NCBI GenBank assembly: GCA_045541395.1
Contig: JAZQIZ010000009.1
Span: forward strand, 1-64,000
DNA length: 64,000 nucleotides
DNA from: JAZRWQ01 sp045541395
GTDB taxonomy: Bacteria; Bacillota; Clostridia; Oscillospirales; UMGS1783
Direction of reading: 5' to 3'
The first letter of the stretch is position 1, and the number at the start of each line of letters is the position of its first letter. The position numbers were made by a program, and so were the translations under genes. Shown one piece after another: positions 24,244-33,860 of the stretch. The notes beneath the pieces were generated by a model. The model searched no databases. It saw nothing but the letters and a program-made list of their open reading frames with translations, and was not told where the DNA came from.

Positions 24244-25215
24244 ATGAAATTATACAGATTTACAGCAGTTTTATGTTTATTGTTAATTATGTGCTCTTGC
24301 GCGCAGGGAACTACGCAGAATAAAGATGATATGACTCCTCCTTCTAAAGAGGGTGTATCTGTTCAGGAATCAGTATTTGAAAGCACACAGGAAAGTGCTG
24401 AGCCGGAATCAGATATTCCTGATGTAGTTTTAAAGAATTATGACGAGGAATGGAGCAATTTAAAGGAAGCGGCAGGTATTCCTTGTGAGATTTTAACCAA
24501 AGGCGATTCGGATTCTAAATATGAAGACGGTGAGTCTTCGGAAAAGCTGTATGTGGATTGCAAGACTTTAGTGGATAATGAAACTGCTTTAAGTGAATTA
24601 TTAACAAAGCACCGTAAACTAACTGCCGAAGAAACTTACCTTATTTTAAACAAGGCAACATATACTTATGGCCCTGATATGATGGGTTATATAATTCACA
24701 CAGCAATTAATTTTACTGTGCCGGCAGTTGGCCAGGAGATTGCATTTATAAGAACAACGAATAATTTTATAAATTCAGACAGCCGTTGGAGTTTAAACGG
24801 TACAAGATGCTATACCGTATTTGAATCGGAATTAGGCGGGTATGTATATATTTTCTTTGACTGGTATCCTGAAGATACTGGGTTGAACACAAAGCTACGC
24901 AGGGTGTTTTATTGTAACGGAGAATATACCACTGACGACATTTCAACCGTTAAGGGCAGTATTAATAAATTTGTTGAGTTGTATCCCGAATTTAAAGCTT
25001 TAGAGAAAATGGATGAGGATGGTATTGTTGTAAATATAAATATTCTTTTAAAGGATGGGGCGTTTATAGCAGGTACCTACAAAGGCGCAAAGGGTGAATT
25101 TATGTCCGACTTCCTTTTTGAAGGAAATACTGTTCCTCCTGAGAATAACAGCGATAACGAAGCAGATATATTGGATATCACAATACTGCCGCAGGACTAC
25201 CCGTCCGCAAACTAA
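24244..25215 (+). CDS. Putative lipoprotein of unknown function
   Basis: 323 residues. The N-terminus has a basic start, a hydrophobic core (FTAVLCLLLIM) and cysteines in MCSCAQG that fit a lipobox, so it is probably a lipid-anchored surface protein. A Ser/Glu/Thr-rich linker (about residues 25-65) leads to a globular part. I do not recognise the family and no catalytic motif is evident. I prefer the ATG at 24244 to the GTG at 24235, but the ribosome-binding site is weak (AGG). It is a single-gene unit with a strong promoter and terminator. Confidence 0.65.
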   Translation: MKLYRFTAVLCLLLIMCSCAQGTTQNKDDMTPPSKEGVSVQESVFESTQESAEPESDIPDVVLKNYDEEWSNLKEAAGIPCEILTKGDSDSKYEDGESSEKLYVDCKTLVDNETALSELLTKHRKLTAEETYLILNKATYTYGPDMMGYIIHTAINFTVPAVGQEIAFIRTTNNFINSDSRWSLNGTRCYTVFESELGGYVYIFFDWYPEDTGLNTKLRRVFYCNGEYTTDDISTVKGSINKFVELYPEFKALEKMDEDGIVVNINILLKDGAFIAGTYKGAKGEFMSDFLFEGNTVPPENNSDNEADILDITILPQDYPSAN

Positions 25216-25221
25216 AAAAAG

Positions 25222-25246
25222 AAAGCCCCGATTGTTCGGGGCTTTT
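25222..25246. terminator. Bidirectional terminator
   Basis: AAAGCCCCGA (25222-25231), short loop, TCGGGGCTTTT (25236-25246). It is shared by the lipoprotein gene and the nitroreductase gene that ends at 25251 on the other strand. Confidence 0.85.
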
Positions 25247-25250
25247 AATT

Positions 25251-25754
25251 TTACCATTTTTCGTTGTGAACTCTTTCTTCCTTGTAACGTTCGGGTGTTT
25301 CAGGGTTAGGTTTGCCCGGTCTGCCCATAGGAATGGCGGAGTAGGGGAGTATTCCCTCGGGAATATTCAGAATTTTTCTGAACGCCTCAATTCTGTCCTC
25401 GTTGGGGTAAACACCGCACCAGCAAGCGCCATAGCCTAAGGCCTTTGCTGCATAAAGAATGTTCATTGTTGTTGCAGAGGCATCAGAATAACACTGGCCT
25501 AAAGGAGTAATTTCAGGGTCAACACAAACTATAATAACCGCAGGAGCAAATTTGGCCATGCTCATGTAAGGGTGATTCTCTGCTAAAGCAACCCTTGTTG
25601 CTTCGTCTGTAACCACAACGTAGTGCCAGGGTTGGCCGTTTTTAGAGGAAGGAGCCTGCATAGCAGTATTAAGTATCTGCTTCATATCCTCTTTGTTAAC
25701 AGGTTCGTCGGTAAAACGACGCATACTTCTTCTTGTATTAAGAAATTCTAACAT
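25251..25754 (-). CDS. Nitroreductase-family flavoprotein
   Basis: 167 residues, FMN-dependent nitroreductase fold. N-terminal RRSMRRFTDEPV contacts the FMN phosphate. APSSKNGQPWHYVVV and the ALGYGACWCGVYP segment are family hallmarks. Substrate unknown. Start ATG behind AAGGTGAT. It lies nine bases after the fakA stop, so it is probably the last gene of the Asp23-fakA transcript. Confidence 0.88.
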   Translation of the reverse strand: MLEFLNTRRSMRRFTDEPVNKEDMKQILNTAMQAPSSKNGQPWHYVVVTDEATRVALAENHPYMSMAKFAPAVIIVCVDPEITPLGQCYSDASATTMNILYAAKALGYGACWCGVYPNEDRIEAFRKILNIPEGILPYSAIPMGRPGKPNPETPERYKEERVHNEKW

Positions 25755-25763
25755 TTTATCACC

Positions 25764-27410
25764 TTATTCAACTGAAATAACATAGTAGTAAACAGGCTGA
25801 CCGCCACTAACAACGTTAATATCAGCGCCACTAAGCTTGTTTGCTATAATTGTCTTAACCTCTTCTGCTTCTGTTTCGTTGGCATCACAGCCGTAGAATA
25901 CGTTAACGTATGCTTCATCACCGCCAATTGCCTTATTAACAATAGCAGTAACACATTCATTAAGGCTCTGAGCAACAGTATCTACCTTGCCTTCGATCAT
26001 ACCTAAATACTGGCCCTTTTCAATATGAAGACCGTCAAACTCAGAATCTCTTGCGGCATAGGTAACAGATAAAGTCTTAACCATGGAGCAAGCTTCGGTA
26101 AGTGCGGCTTCATTGGTTTCTTCGTCTGCATCAGGATCAAATGAAAGCATTGCGGTTATGCCCTGAGGGACTGTCTTGGTGGGAATAACAATAACCTTCT
26201 TTTCTGTAAGATCAACACACTGCTGAGCAGCCATTATAATATTCTTATTGTTGGGCAGAACAAATACAACCTCGGAAGGTGTTCTGTTGATTGCCTTTAA
26301 AATATTATCGGTGCTGGGGTTCATTGTCTGACCGCCTTCGATAATATTGTCAACACAAAGATCGTTAAATACTGCCGCAAAGCCTTCGCCTGCTGCAACT
26401 GCAACAAATCCGTATTTGTTTTTTGCAGGAGCAATAATTTCTTCTTCGGTAACTTTCTGCTCAGAAGCAGCCTGTACCATATCCTCAGAAAGGGCTGTGT
26501 GCTGTTCCTTCATATTTTCGATCTTAATTTTGCTTAAGGAACCAAGCTTAACTGCAGCCTCCAGTGCAAGACCGGGGTTATTGGTGTGAACGTGGGTCTT
26601 AACAAAATCGCCTGCGTCAACCACAACAACACAGTCACCAATAGTGTGGAGGTAAGAACGGAAATCATCAGCTTCTGTGCTAACGTCAGCCTTGTCAATA
26701 ATAAACTCGGTGCAGTATGCGAAGTTAATAGACTCTGTGTCAAATTGCTCAAAATCGGCCTTAGGAGCGGTTTCTTCTTGGTCGGTGGCTTCTATTAACT
26801 TGCCGGTCTTTAAAACTTCGTACATGCCCTCAAATGCAACCATAAAGCCCTGGCCACCGGCATCAACAACTCCGGCCTGCTTAAGAACAGGAAGTATCTC
26901 GGGAGTTTTATCAAGAGCTTTCTGTCCGTTCTTCATAAGGGCGTCAAAAACGTAATTCAACTCATTATCTTTTTCAGCAGCGGCTATTGCAGCCTGTGCT
27001 GCCAGACGTGATACTGTAAGGATAGTACCTTCGGTAGGTTTCATAACAGCTTTATATGCGGCTTCTACACCTAAGTTACAAGCGTGTGCAAAACTAACTG
27101 CATCTGCTTCTTTCATGCCCTTAAAGCCTTTGGAAATGCCTCTGAATAACAGAGAAAGAATAACACCTGAGTTGCCGCGTGCGCCTCTGATAAGAGCATT
27201 CGCAACGCCTGCGGAAATAGCATCAAGAGATTCCTCCTTGGAGGATGCAAGATAAGTCTTAGCAGCCGCCATTGTAAGAGACATATTTGTACCTGTATCT
27301 CCGTCGGGAACAGGGAAAACGTTTAAATCATTTAACTGTTGTTTTTTATTGTTCAGGTTATTTGCAGCGGATATTACCATATCGCGCCACAGCTGTGCTG
27401 TAATATTCAC
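25764..27410 (-). CDS. fakA: Fatty-acid kinase subunit A (DAK2 domain, YloV/FakA)
   Basis: 548 residues. The N-terminal DAK2-type kinase domain has NVFPVPDGDTGTNMSLTM (metal/ATP site) and GARGNSGVILSLLFRG; the C-terminal part matches the YloV/FakA layout. FakA phosphorylates fatty acids bound to FakB (DegV-family) proteins; no fakB gene is in the window. The upstream Asp23-family gene is its usual neighbour in Firmicutes. Confidence 0.9.
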   Translation of the reverse strand: MNITAQLWRDMVISAANNLNNKKQQLNDLNVFPVPDGDTGTNMSLTMAAAKTYLASSKEESLDAISAGVANALIRGARGNSGVILSLLFRGISKGFKGMKEADAVSFAHACNLGVEAAYKAVMKPTEGTILTVSRLAAQAAIAAAEKDNELNYVFDALMKNGQKALDKTPEILPVLKQAGVVDAGGQGFMVAFEGMYEVLKTGKLIEATDQEETAPKADFEQFDTESINFAYCTEFIIDKADVSTEADDFRSYLHTIGDCVVVVDAGDFVKTHVHTNNPGLALEAAVKLGSLSKIKIENMKEQHTALSEDMVQAASEQKVTEEEIIAPAKNKYGFVAVAAGEGFAAVFNDLCVDNIIEGGQTMNPSTDNILKAINRTPSEVVFVLPNNKNIIMAAQQCVDLTEKKVIVIPTKTVPQGITAMLSFDPDADEETNEAALTEACSMVKTLSVTYAARDSEFDGLHIEKGQYLGMIEGKVDTVAQSLNECVTAIVNKAIGGDEAYVNVFYGCDANETEAEEVKTIIANKLSGADINVVSGGQPVYYYVISVE

Positions 27411-27431
27411 TTTGGCTAATCTTCCTTTCGG

Positions 27432-27782
27432 TTACATCTTTAATGATTCAACGATGATGCTCACCTTTGAAACCTTGGCGCCTGTGAGTTCTTCAACGCT
27501 GTGACAAACACTGTTTCTTATACTGTCTGAAATGGCAGGAATATTAACTCCAAATGTCATAATTATATGAAGTGTAATATCAATGGTCTTGTTATCATTA
27601 CATTTGATGTCAATACCGCGCTCCATGTTCTCCCATTTTAATAGAGAAGCAAAGCTATCGGCTGCGGTTCTTGCCGCCATACCAACGACACCGAAACAAG
27701 AAGTAGCAACTCCGCCAACTATACGTGCTATAACTGCATCAGATATTGCGATTATACCGTACTTATTCTTTAATTTAAGCAT
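27432..27782 (-). CDS. Asp23/Gls24-family protein (YloU)
   Basis: 116 residues, the alkaline-shock/Gls24 fold: YGIIAISDAVIARIVGGVATSCFGVVGMA start and the repeated pattern IDITLHIIMTFGVNIPAISDSIRNSV. Often co-transcribed with fakA, as here (22-base gap). I place the start at the second ATG (27782), which has GGAG seven bases upstream; the first (27794) has none. In many Firmicutes rpmB lies divergently next to it, but not here. Confidence 0.85.
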   Translation of the reverse strand: MLKLKNKYGIIAISDAVIARIVGGVATSCFGVVGMAARTAADSFASLLKWENMERGIDIKCNDNKTIDITLHIIMTFGVNIPAISDSIRNSVCHSVEELTGAKVSKVSIIVESLKM

Positions 27783-27889
27783 ACTGTGCTCCATTTCTGC
27801 TGCTGCATCAGCTAAGTTGTATTGTTATATGTCTACAAAAAGTGCAGTTGAGGCAGACGTTTAATTTTGCGCATAACAATCTAAAATAT

Positions 27890-27918
27890 AGTATAAACTA
27901 AAACTTCAAATTTTTCAA
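27890..27918 (-). promoter_or_regulatory. Promoter of the Asp23-fakA-nitroreductase unit
   Basis: Minus strand: -35 TTGAAA (27913-27918), 17-bp spacer, -10 TATACT (27890-27895). The roughly 100-base leader contains TTGTTAT and ATAACAA arms that could pair across it. The remaining sequence to 28077 is AT-rich with no gene seen. Confidence 0.75.
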
Positions 27919-28077
27919 TCATTTTTTCTTTTGTTCTTAAGCCGCAATAAGAATATTTAATAAAATTTTAATGTTTGACTCATAATTTTGATAAAATTAT
28001 ACAATTATAATCAATTTTAATTAAAAATTACATATTAAGCCAATGAAAACATAAAAAAGTACAAAAACAACAATAAA

Positions 28078-28101
28078 AGAGGCTGTTTAATAACAGCCTC
28101 T
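28078..28101 (-). terminator. Terminator of the MATE gene
   Basis: Ten-bp stem AGAGGCTGTT/AACAGCCTCT with a four-base loop, followed on the minus strand by TTTTATTG. Confidence 0.8.
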
Positions 28102-28104
28102 AAG

Positions 28105-29475
28105 TTATAACGTAATTTTAACTTTGGAACGCTTTCGGTAAGCTATTATCCAAAGAGTGGTTTGCGCTATAAAGGTTATTCCCCAGGAAATACCGTAAAC
28201 CAAGAATAAGCATTGATGAGTATGAAATTGAGGTAACCGGAAAATCGTGTTGACCCAAAGTATTCTGAACCCGCAAACGCCTAAAATAGATATTATCATA
28301 GGTAAGAATGAAATACCCATACCCCTTAATCCACCGGCAGAAACGTCCATTAGTCCGCAAATAAAGTAGGTGGAGCATATTACCCCTAACTTCTCAATAC
28401 CTATAGTAATTGCTTCAGGGGAGTCGGGCAAATATACCTTTAGCCAGTAAGGACTTACAAGATAAATAATTCCCGATAAAACTATACAGCCAACAAACAC
28501 ACAAAGCATACAGCGTATGAATACCTGTTTAACACGCTTATAGTTATTTGCACCAACGTTTTGCCCTGTAAAATTTAAGGCTGCCTGATGCATTGCACCA
28601 ACAATACAGGACATAAAACTTTCAATATTGGTAGAGGCGGTGGAGGCCGACATAAACGTACTGCCAAAGGAATTGATAGCACCTTGAATAACAACGTTGC
28701 CAATAGCAAATAAGCATGACTGTATACCCGCGGGCATACCAATTTTAAATATTTTTAAAAATGGCACCCAATGAATACAGAGCTTTGATAATTTGAGTTT
28801 GCAAGCATCTTTCCTTTTCATTAATGCTACAACTACAAGAATGGCAGAAACACCTTGAGAAATGGTCGTTGCCCAGGCAACACCGTCTGCGTCCATGTCA
28901 AACTCTCGTATAAACAGTAAGTTCAAGCCAACGTTAATAACACCTGCTATTGCCAGGAAAATAAGCGGTGACTTGGTATCGCCCGCCGCACGTAAAATAG
29001 AAGCGCAGAAATTATACAGCATAATAAAGATGGTGCCTAAAAAGTATATTTTCATATACTTAATAGAGTAGGGAAGTACCTCAGCAGGCGTGTCGATCAT
29101 AGAAAGAAAACTTTCGCTGAAAATTAGTCCTACTGCCGTAATAACAGCGCCGCAAATAATTGCAATAGGAATAGAAGTATGTACCGACTTGTGAATAGCA
29201 TCTTCGTCCTTGGCGCCAAGTGCCTGTGCAACTGTTACGCCGGCACCAACCGAAAGCCCCATAAAGAAGTTTACAATAAGTGCGATTATAGGGCCGGTGT
29301 TTCCCACACCGGCAATGGCAACGTCTTCACAGTATTGGCCTACTATCATAAGGTCCGCCGCATTAAAAGCAAGCTGCAAAAGGCTTGTAAGCATAACGGG
29401 AATAGCATACAGAATAATATTCTTAAGTAACGGACCCTCCAACATATCCGGAGTTCGTTTCTTAGTTTTCTGCAA
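28105..29475 (-). CDS. MATE-family efflux transporter
   Basis: 456 residues, about twelve transmembrane segments in two halves. N-terminal RTPDMLEGPLLKNIILYAIPVMLTSLLQ and the AADLMIVGQY segment are typical of cation-coupled multidrug/toxin exporters. Substrate unknown. The best start is TTG at 29475. AAAGG lies 13 bases upstream, rather far, and a seven-codon ORF (ATG at 29485, stop at 29462) overlaps the start in another frame, so coupled initiation is possible. ATG at 29445 is an alternative. Confidence 0.88.
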   Translation of the reverse strand: MQKTKKRTPDMLEGPLLKNIILYAIPVMLTSLLQLAFNAADLMIVGQYCEDVAIAGVGNTGPIIALIVNFFMGLSVGAGVTVAQALGAKDEDAIHKSVHTSIPIAIICGAVITAVGLIFSESFLSMIDTPAEVLPYSIKYMKIYFLGTIFIMLYNFCASILRAAGDTKSPLIFLAIAGVINVGLNLLFIREFDMDADGVAWATTISQGVSAILVVVALMKRKDACKLKLSKLCIHWVPFLKIFKIGMPAGIQSCLFAIGNVVIQGAINSFGSTFMSASTASTNIESFMSCIVGAMHQAALNFTGQNVGANNYKRVKQVFIRCMLCVFVGCIVLSGIIYLVSPYWLKVYLPDSPEAITIGIEKLGVICSTYFICGLMDVSAGGLRGMGISFLPMIISILGVCGFRILWVNTIFRLPQFHTHQCLFLVYGISWGITFIAQTTLWIIAYRKRSKVKITL

Positions 29476-29513
29476 GATAACTCATCTGCCTTTCAAGTAT
29501 TAAAGATACACAA

Positions 29514-29542
29514 ATAATATCACCTTCAAAATAAAACTACAA
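29514..29542 (-). promoter_or_regulatory. Promoter of the MATE gene
   Basis: Minus strand: -35 TTGTAG (29537-29542), 17-bp spacer, -10 TATTAT (29514-29519). Confidence 0.6.
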
Positions 29543-29586
29543 GTCACAAAATCGGCCTTTTATATCCAAAAACCTAACGTATGGGT

Positions 29587-29624
29587 AAAAAAAAAGGTGT
29601 TTACTTGCGTAAACGCCTTTTTTT
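29587..29624 (-). terminator. Terminator of the EF-G-like gene
   Basis: GGCGTTTAC-GCAA-GTAAACACC-type stem with long A and T flanks; suits the minus-strand gene ending at 29634. Confidence 0.85.
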
Positions 29625-29633
29625 GTGAATTTA

Positions 29634-31691
29634 TTAGTCTTCTTCTTCAGCCTTTGCTTCTTCAATAACCTTCTGAGCAATGTTTGCAGGAGCTTCCTGA
29701 TAACGGGTAAACTCGAAATCAAAGTAGCCTCTGCCTCTTGTCATAGAACGAAGGTCAGTAGCATAGGTGTGCATTTCAGCCATGGGAACTTCGCCTACTA
29801 TCTCCTGAAGGTCACCGTCAACAGGGTTCATGCCGAGAACCTGACCGCGACGCTTGTTAATGTCGCCAATGATAGCGCCCATTAAGGATTCGGGAACATA
29901 GGTTTTCAGTGTGCCGATAGGCTCAAGCAGTGCTGGGCTGGCCTGAGCAAGACCTGCCTTGTAAGCAAGGGATGCTGCAACCTTGAATGCCATTTCGGAA
30001 GAGTCTACAGGGTGATAAGAACCGTCAACCAAAGTAGCCTTAAGGTTAACTACAGGGTAACCGGCAATAACGCCCTTGGAAATGCAGTCACGCAGACCCT
30101 TTTCAACTGCAGGGAAGAAGTTCTTTGGAACAGAGCCGCCGAAGATCTGCTCACAGAATTCAAGATCTTCCTGCTGGCCGGGTTCAAACTCGATCCAAAC
30201 GTGACCGAACTGACCGTGACCGCCGGACTGTTTCTTATGTTTACCTTCAACCTTAACCTTCTTACGAATGGTTTCGCGGTAGGGAACCTTAGGAGTCTTA
30301 AGAGTAACGGCAGTGCCGAACTTATTCTTCAGCTTGGAAATAACAACGTCAAGGTGGTTATCGCCAACACCGGAGATGATCTGCTGGTGGGTTTCTTTAT
30401 TGATGTAATATTCAAAGGTTGGATCTTCTTCAGCAAGCTTCTGTAAGCCGGAGGATATCTTCTCTTCGTCGCCCTTTGCAGCGGGAACAATAGCAAGAGA
30501 AAGAGCGGGCTTGGGGAACTGGATCTTATCAAATACAACAACTCTGGAAGCTTCACAAAGTGTGTCGCCGGTGTTGGTATTGGCAAGCTTGGTAACAACG
30601 CCTATATCGCCGGTATGAAGTCTGGGCACTTCTTCCTGCTTCTTGCCGGTTACAACGAATATACGGCCTATCTTTTCAACCTGACCGTTATTACCGTTAA
30701 CTATCTGCTTATCTGCAGAGAGGGAACCGGAAATAATGCGGAAATAAGACATCTTGCCAACAAAGGGGTCGGCAATGGTCTTAAATACAATAGCAGAGAA
30801 GGGATCGCTTTCAGAGGGAGCTATCTTAATTTCCTTTTCGTCCGCATCCTTAGCAGTAATCTCTGTATAATCAGGAGCAGGGAATACGGAAACAATTGCA
30901 TCAAGAAGGATCTCAGAAGAAGCAAGGTCGGTTGCGCTGCCTGCGAATACAGGGAAGATCTCACAGGATTCCATACCTGCCTTTAAACCCTTGTAGATTT
31001 CTTCTTTGGAGAATTCTTCGCCCTCAAAGAATTTTTCCATAAGCTCTTCATCGGTACCGGCAATAGCTTCCATAAGACGGTTTCTCATATCTTCGAGAGC
31101 GGCCTGTTCGTTAGCAGGAACGTCAATAGAGTTACCGGAAGTATCAAGTGCACGGTTTTCAATAAGGTCAATATAACCTAAAAGGTTTTCTTCACTGTCA
31201 ATAATGGGTAAGCTTGCTGGGCAAACCTTAGAGCCGAACTTTTGTGTAAGTTCGTCAAGAACTTTAAAGAAATGAGAATCTTCTTCATCAAGATGAGAGA
31301 TAATAAATGCTCTGGGCTTTTCTTTGCCGTAATCAAATACCTTTTCGGTACCAACGTTAATGCCGCTCTTACCGGAAAGCAGAATAAGTGAAGTATCGGT
31401 AGCTTTAATACCCTGGAGGGTTTCACCAACAAAGTCGAAGAAGCCCGGAGTATCAATAATATTTATCTTAAGGCCTTTCCATTCAACAGGGCAAATAGAT
31501 GTGGAAATGGAAATACGTCTTTTGATTTCCTCGGTACCGTAGTCAGAGCAGGTAGTACCTGCAGCTATATTGCCCGGACGATCAATGGCTTTGGAGGTAA
31601 AAAGCAGAGCTTCAGTGAAGGTTGTCTTACCGTCAGAGCCATGGCCTGTTATACAAATATTTTTAATCATGTTTTGGGGGTATTCTTTCAT
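29634..31691 (-). CDS. EF-G-like translational GTPase (EF-G2 type)
   Basis: 685 residues with the full five-domain EF-G layout. P-loop GHGSDGKT (about 15-22), switch region RRISISTS, G3 DTPG, domain IV start GGHGQFGHVWIEFEP, domain V with PMAEMHTYATDLRSMTRGRG. G4, normally NKxD, reads SHLD, so guanine recognition may be altered. Not the main elongation factor: the P-loop and RISIST motif match the EF-G2/FusA-like side family of unclear function. Strong promoter and AGGAG upstream; ends with an acidic tail. Not beside the ribosomal operon. Confidence 0.88.
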   Translation of the reverse strand: MKEYPQNMIKNICITGHGSDGKTTFTEALLFTSKAIDRPGNIAAGTTCSDYGTEEIKRRISISTSICPVEWKGLKINIIDTPGFFDFVGETLQGIKATDTSLILLSGKSGINVGTEKVFDYGKEKPRAFIISHLDEEDSHFFKVLDELTQKFGSKVCPASLPIIDSEENLLGYIDLIENRALDTSGNSIDVPANEQAALEDMRNRLMEAIAGTDEELMEKFFEGEEFSKEEIYKGLKAGMESCEIFPVFAGSATDLASSEILLDAIVSVFPAPDYTEITAKDADEKEIKIAPSESDPFSAIVFKTIADPFVGKMSYFRIISGSLSADKQIVNGNNGQVEKIGRIFVVTGKKQEEVPRLHTGDIGVVTKLANTNTGDTLCEASRVVVFDKIQFPKPALSLAIVPAAKGDEEKISSGLQKLAEEDPTFEYYINKETHQQIISGVGDNHLDVVISKLKNKFGTAVTLKTPKVPYRETIRKKVKVEGKHKKQSGGHGQFGHVWIEFEPGQQEDLEFCEQIFGGSVPKNFFPAVEKGLRDCISKGVIAGYPVVNLKATLVDGSYHPVDSSEMAFKVAASLAYKAGLAQASPALLEPIGTLKTYVPESLMGAIIGDINKRRGQVLGMNPVDGDLQEIVGEVPMAEMHTYATDLRSMTRGRGYFDFEFTRYQEAPANIAQKVIEEAKAEEED

Positions 31692-31755
31692 AAGAATATT
31701 TCTCCTTCCGAATAAATTGCTTTTTAAGCTATAATACAGCTCTTTATACCTAAAC

Positions 31756-31784
31756 AGTATAACTCAAAATGTGAAACTTTTCAA
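31756..31784 (-). promoter_or_regulatory. Promoter of the EF-G-like gene
   Basis: Minus strand: -35 TTGAAA (31779-31784), 17-bp spacer, -10 TATACT (31756-31761). Confidence 0.75.
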
Positions 31785-31926
31785 TCTTTATTTTAAATTT
31801 TGATGGATATTGTAAGTTTTGCACAATATTTTGATTTAGAAAAACCGAAATATTATGAAAAAAATATTTATTTAAGGTAATAAATATGTTAATATATAAT
31901 AAAACGGAAAAGAAAAGGAGCAGGGT

Positions 31927-32754
31927 ATGTATTCCGGCTTTAAGAAAAACTTTGTAAACGGTGTTGAATTCCTCACCATTCCCTCTTTTGAAAAAACAAA
32001 TTCAGTAAAACATCTTTTCTCAACCCGTCTGGGTGGTGTGTCCGAAGGTCCGTTAAGCTCTATGAATCTGGGATTTAACCGAGGCGATAAAAGAGTCAAC
32101 GTTGAGGAAAACTATCACAGGATATGCAATATACTGGGCGTTCAGTATAACAGTCTCGTGCTTTCCGCTCAGACTCACACCGCTAATGTTATTTCCGTTA
32201 ACAGAGCTCAGCGCGGTATTGGTATAAGCCGCCCTTCTTTTAATGATGTAGACGGGCTCATTACCGATAGCCCCGACGTTACCCTGGTTACTTTTTATGC
32301 CGATTGCACCCCCCTGTTTTTTCTCGATCCTGTAAAAAAAGTAGTTGCTCTTGCTCATTCCGGCTGGAAAGGCACTGTACAGAAAATAGGCAAGGTTACT
32401 GTAGAAAAAATGGTTAAAGAATACGGTTGCAAAACAGAGAACATCCTTGCGGCCATAGGGCCATGTGCAGGCCCATGCTGTTACGAGGTATCCGATGATG
32501 TTGCAATGCAACTTATGCGGGCAGGCAATAATGGTGATTGCCTCCGCTATAACAGTGTTACAGGCAAACTTCATGCCGACCTTTGGCGCACAAATTACCG
32601 TATTATGCTAAATGCGGGCATTAAAGATGAAAATATTACGGTTGCAGGCGAGTGTACCGTATGCAACGCCGATAAATACTATTCCCACAGAAGACAAGGC
32701 CCTGAACGCGGCTCACTTGCAGCGTTTATTTCCCTTAGAGAGGAGTATAAATGA
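31927..32754 (+). CDS. pgeF: PgeF/YfiH-type multicopper-oxidase-like protein (laccase domain)
   Basis: 275 residues of the YfiH family, reported as a peptidoglycan-editing factor and also as a purine nucleoside phosphorylase/adenosine deaminase. Zinc-site residues are visible: histidine in SAQTHTANV, cysteine in YADCTPL and histidine in AHSGWKGT; the end YSHRRQGPERGSLAA is typical. A TATAAT at 31895-31900 is the likely -10 with a poor -35. The stop overlaps the next start by four bases. Confidence 0.88.
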   Translation: MYSGFKKNFVNGVEFLTIPSFEKTNSVKHLFSTRLGGVSEGPLSSMNLGFNRGDKRVNVEENYHRICNILGVQYNSLVLSAQTHTANVISVNRAQRGIGISRPSFNDVDGLITDSPDVTLVTFYADCTPLFFLDPVKKVVALAHSGWKGTVQKIGKVTVEKMVKEYGCKTENILAAIGPCAGPCCYEVSDDVAMQLMRAGNNGDCLRYNSVTGKLHADLWRTNYRIMLNAGIKDENITVAGECTVCNADKYYSHRRQGPERGSLAAFISLREEYK

Positions 32755-33860
32755 TTAATATAATACATATTGCTGATTTACATCTCGATTCGCCAATAGG
32801 AACTCTTCCTTCTCATATTGCAGTTTTAAGGAAAACTCAGCTCATGAGTGCCTTTCAGGATGCTCTTAATTACGCAAAAAACAATTCCACCAATATAATT
32901 CTTATTTCCGGCGATCTTTTTGATACCCCGAAGGCAGGTCAGGCGGCTATTAATAAGCTGACTTCTTTTGCCTCTTCAAATCCGGAGATACAAATATTTG
33001 TTTCTCCGGGGAACCATGATTGTGTTTTGGGAAACAATTATATTAATGCTTTTTCTCAGATGCCCAATATAAACGTGTTTACAAAAGGTGCGGTGGAAAA
33101 AGTAGATATTCCGGCTCTTAATACCTGTGTTTACGGTGTTGGATGTATTCACCCGCATTCAGAACATCGTCTTTTGGAGAATTTTTGGGTAGAAGATCCT
33201 ACTCGTATAAATTTAATGTGCTTTCACGGACTTTTGCAGGGTTATGGAGGACATGACCCGTATAATCCCATAACCAAAGAGGATATTGCCCAGAGCGGTC
33301 TCGATTATATTGCCCTGGGGCACGTTCACACTTATTCGGGTATTCAGTCTTTAGGACTTGTTAATTATGCGTATCCCGGCTGTATTTTAGGTCGTGGTTT
33401 TGATGAAACAGGTGAAAAGGGATTTATTGCGGGCACTATAGGCAAAGGGGAATGTCGGCTTGAATTAATAGAAAGCAATTATCCATCCTTTGAACGCGTA
33501 TTTGTAGACTGTACAGGCTCAAAGGATATTACGGATATTATCGAAAAAGTCAGTGAAGCAACCTCGGTTTTATCGGATACCTCTTATGTGAGCATTGTTT
33601 TAGAGGGCTATGTAAGAAGTGATATGATCATAAACCGCAGTGTAGTTTCTGAATCATTTTCAAGGTTCGCTTACGTAAAAACCTACGATAAAACCAAGCC
33701 CGTTCAGGATTACATAAGTCTTTCTAACGAGCAAAGCCTTAAGGGAATGTTTATTCGCACCGTTTTAGAATCAGGCGCCGATGAAACAGTTTTACAAAAG
33801 GCAATATCTTTAGGGCTTGCCGCCCTTTCAGGAGAGGAGCTGAATATGGATGAATATTGA
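32751..33860 (+). CDS. DNA-repair metallophosphoesterase, SbcD/YhaO-like
   Basis: 369 residues. The metallophosphoesterase motifs are in order: DLHLDSP (metal), GDLFDTP, GNHD, CFHG and GHVH. Family members are the nuclease subunit of SbcCD/Mre11-like complexes; the size and partner suggest the B. subtilis YhaO branch. Overlaps both neighbours by a few bases (ATGA with pgeF, 11 bases with the next gene), so the pair is translationally coupled. Confidence 0.88.
   Translation: MINIIHIADLHLDSPIGTLPSHIAVLRKTQLMSAFQDALNYAKNNSTNIILISGDLFDTPKAGQAAINKLTSFASSNPEIQIFVSPGNHDCVLGNNYINAFSQMPNINVFTKGAVEKVDIPALNTCVYGVGCIHPHSEHRLLENFWVEDPTRINLMCFHGLLQGYGGHDPYNPITKEDIAQSGLDYIALGHVHTYSGIQSLGLVNYAYPGCILGRGFDETGEKGFIAGTIGKGECRLELIESNYPSFERVFVDCTGSKDITDIIEKVSEATSVLSDTSYVSIVLEGYVRSDMIINRSVVSESFSRFAYVKTYDKTKPVQDYISLSNEQSLKGMFIRTVLESGADETVLQKAISLGLAALSGEELNMDEY

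Noticed and set aside
27783..28077. Looked for rpmB (L28) divergent from the Asp23-family gene, as in many Firmicutes
   Set aside because: No frame on either strand encodes an L28-like protein here; the segment is AT-rich and holds only a promoter and leader.
29462..29485. Seven-codon ORF overlapping the MATE start as a regulatory leader peptide
   Set aside because: Too short to judge, no attenuator-like structure around it; recorded only as a possible coupling device.
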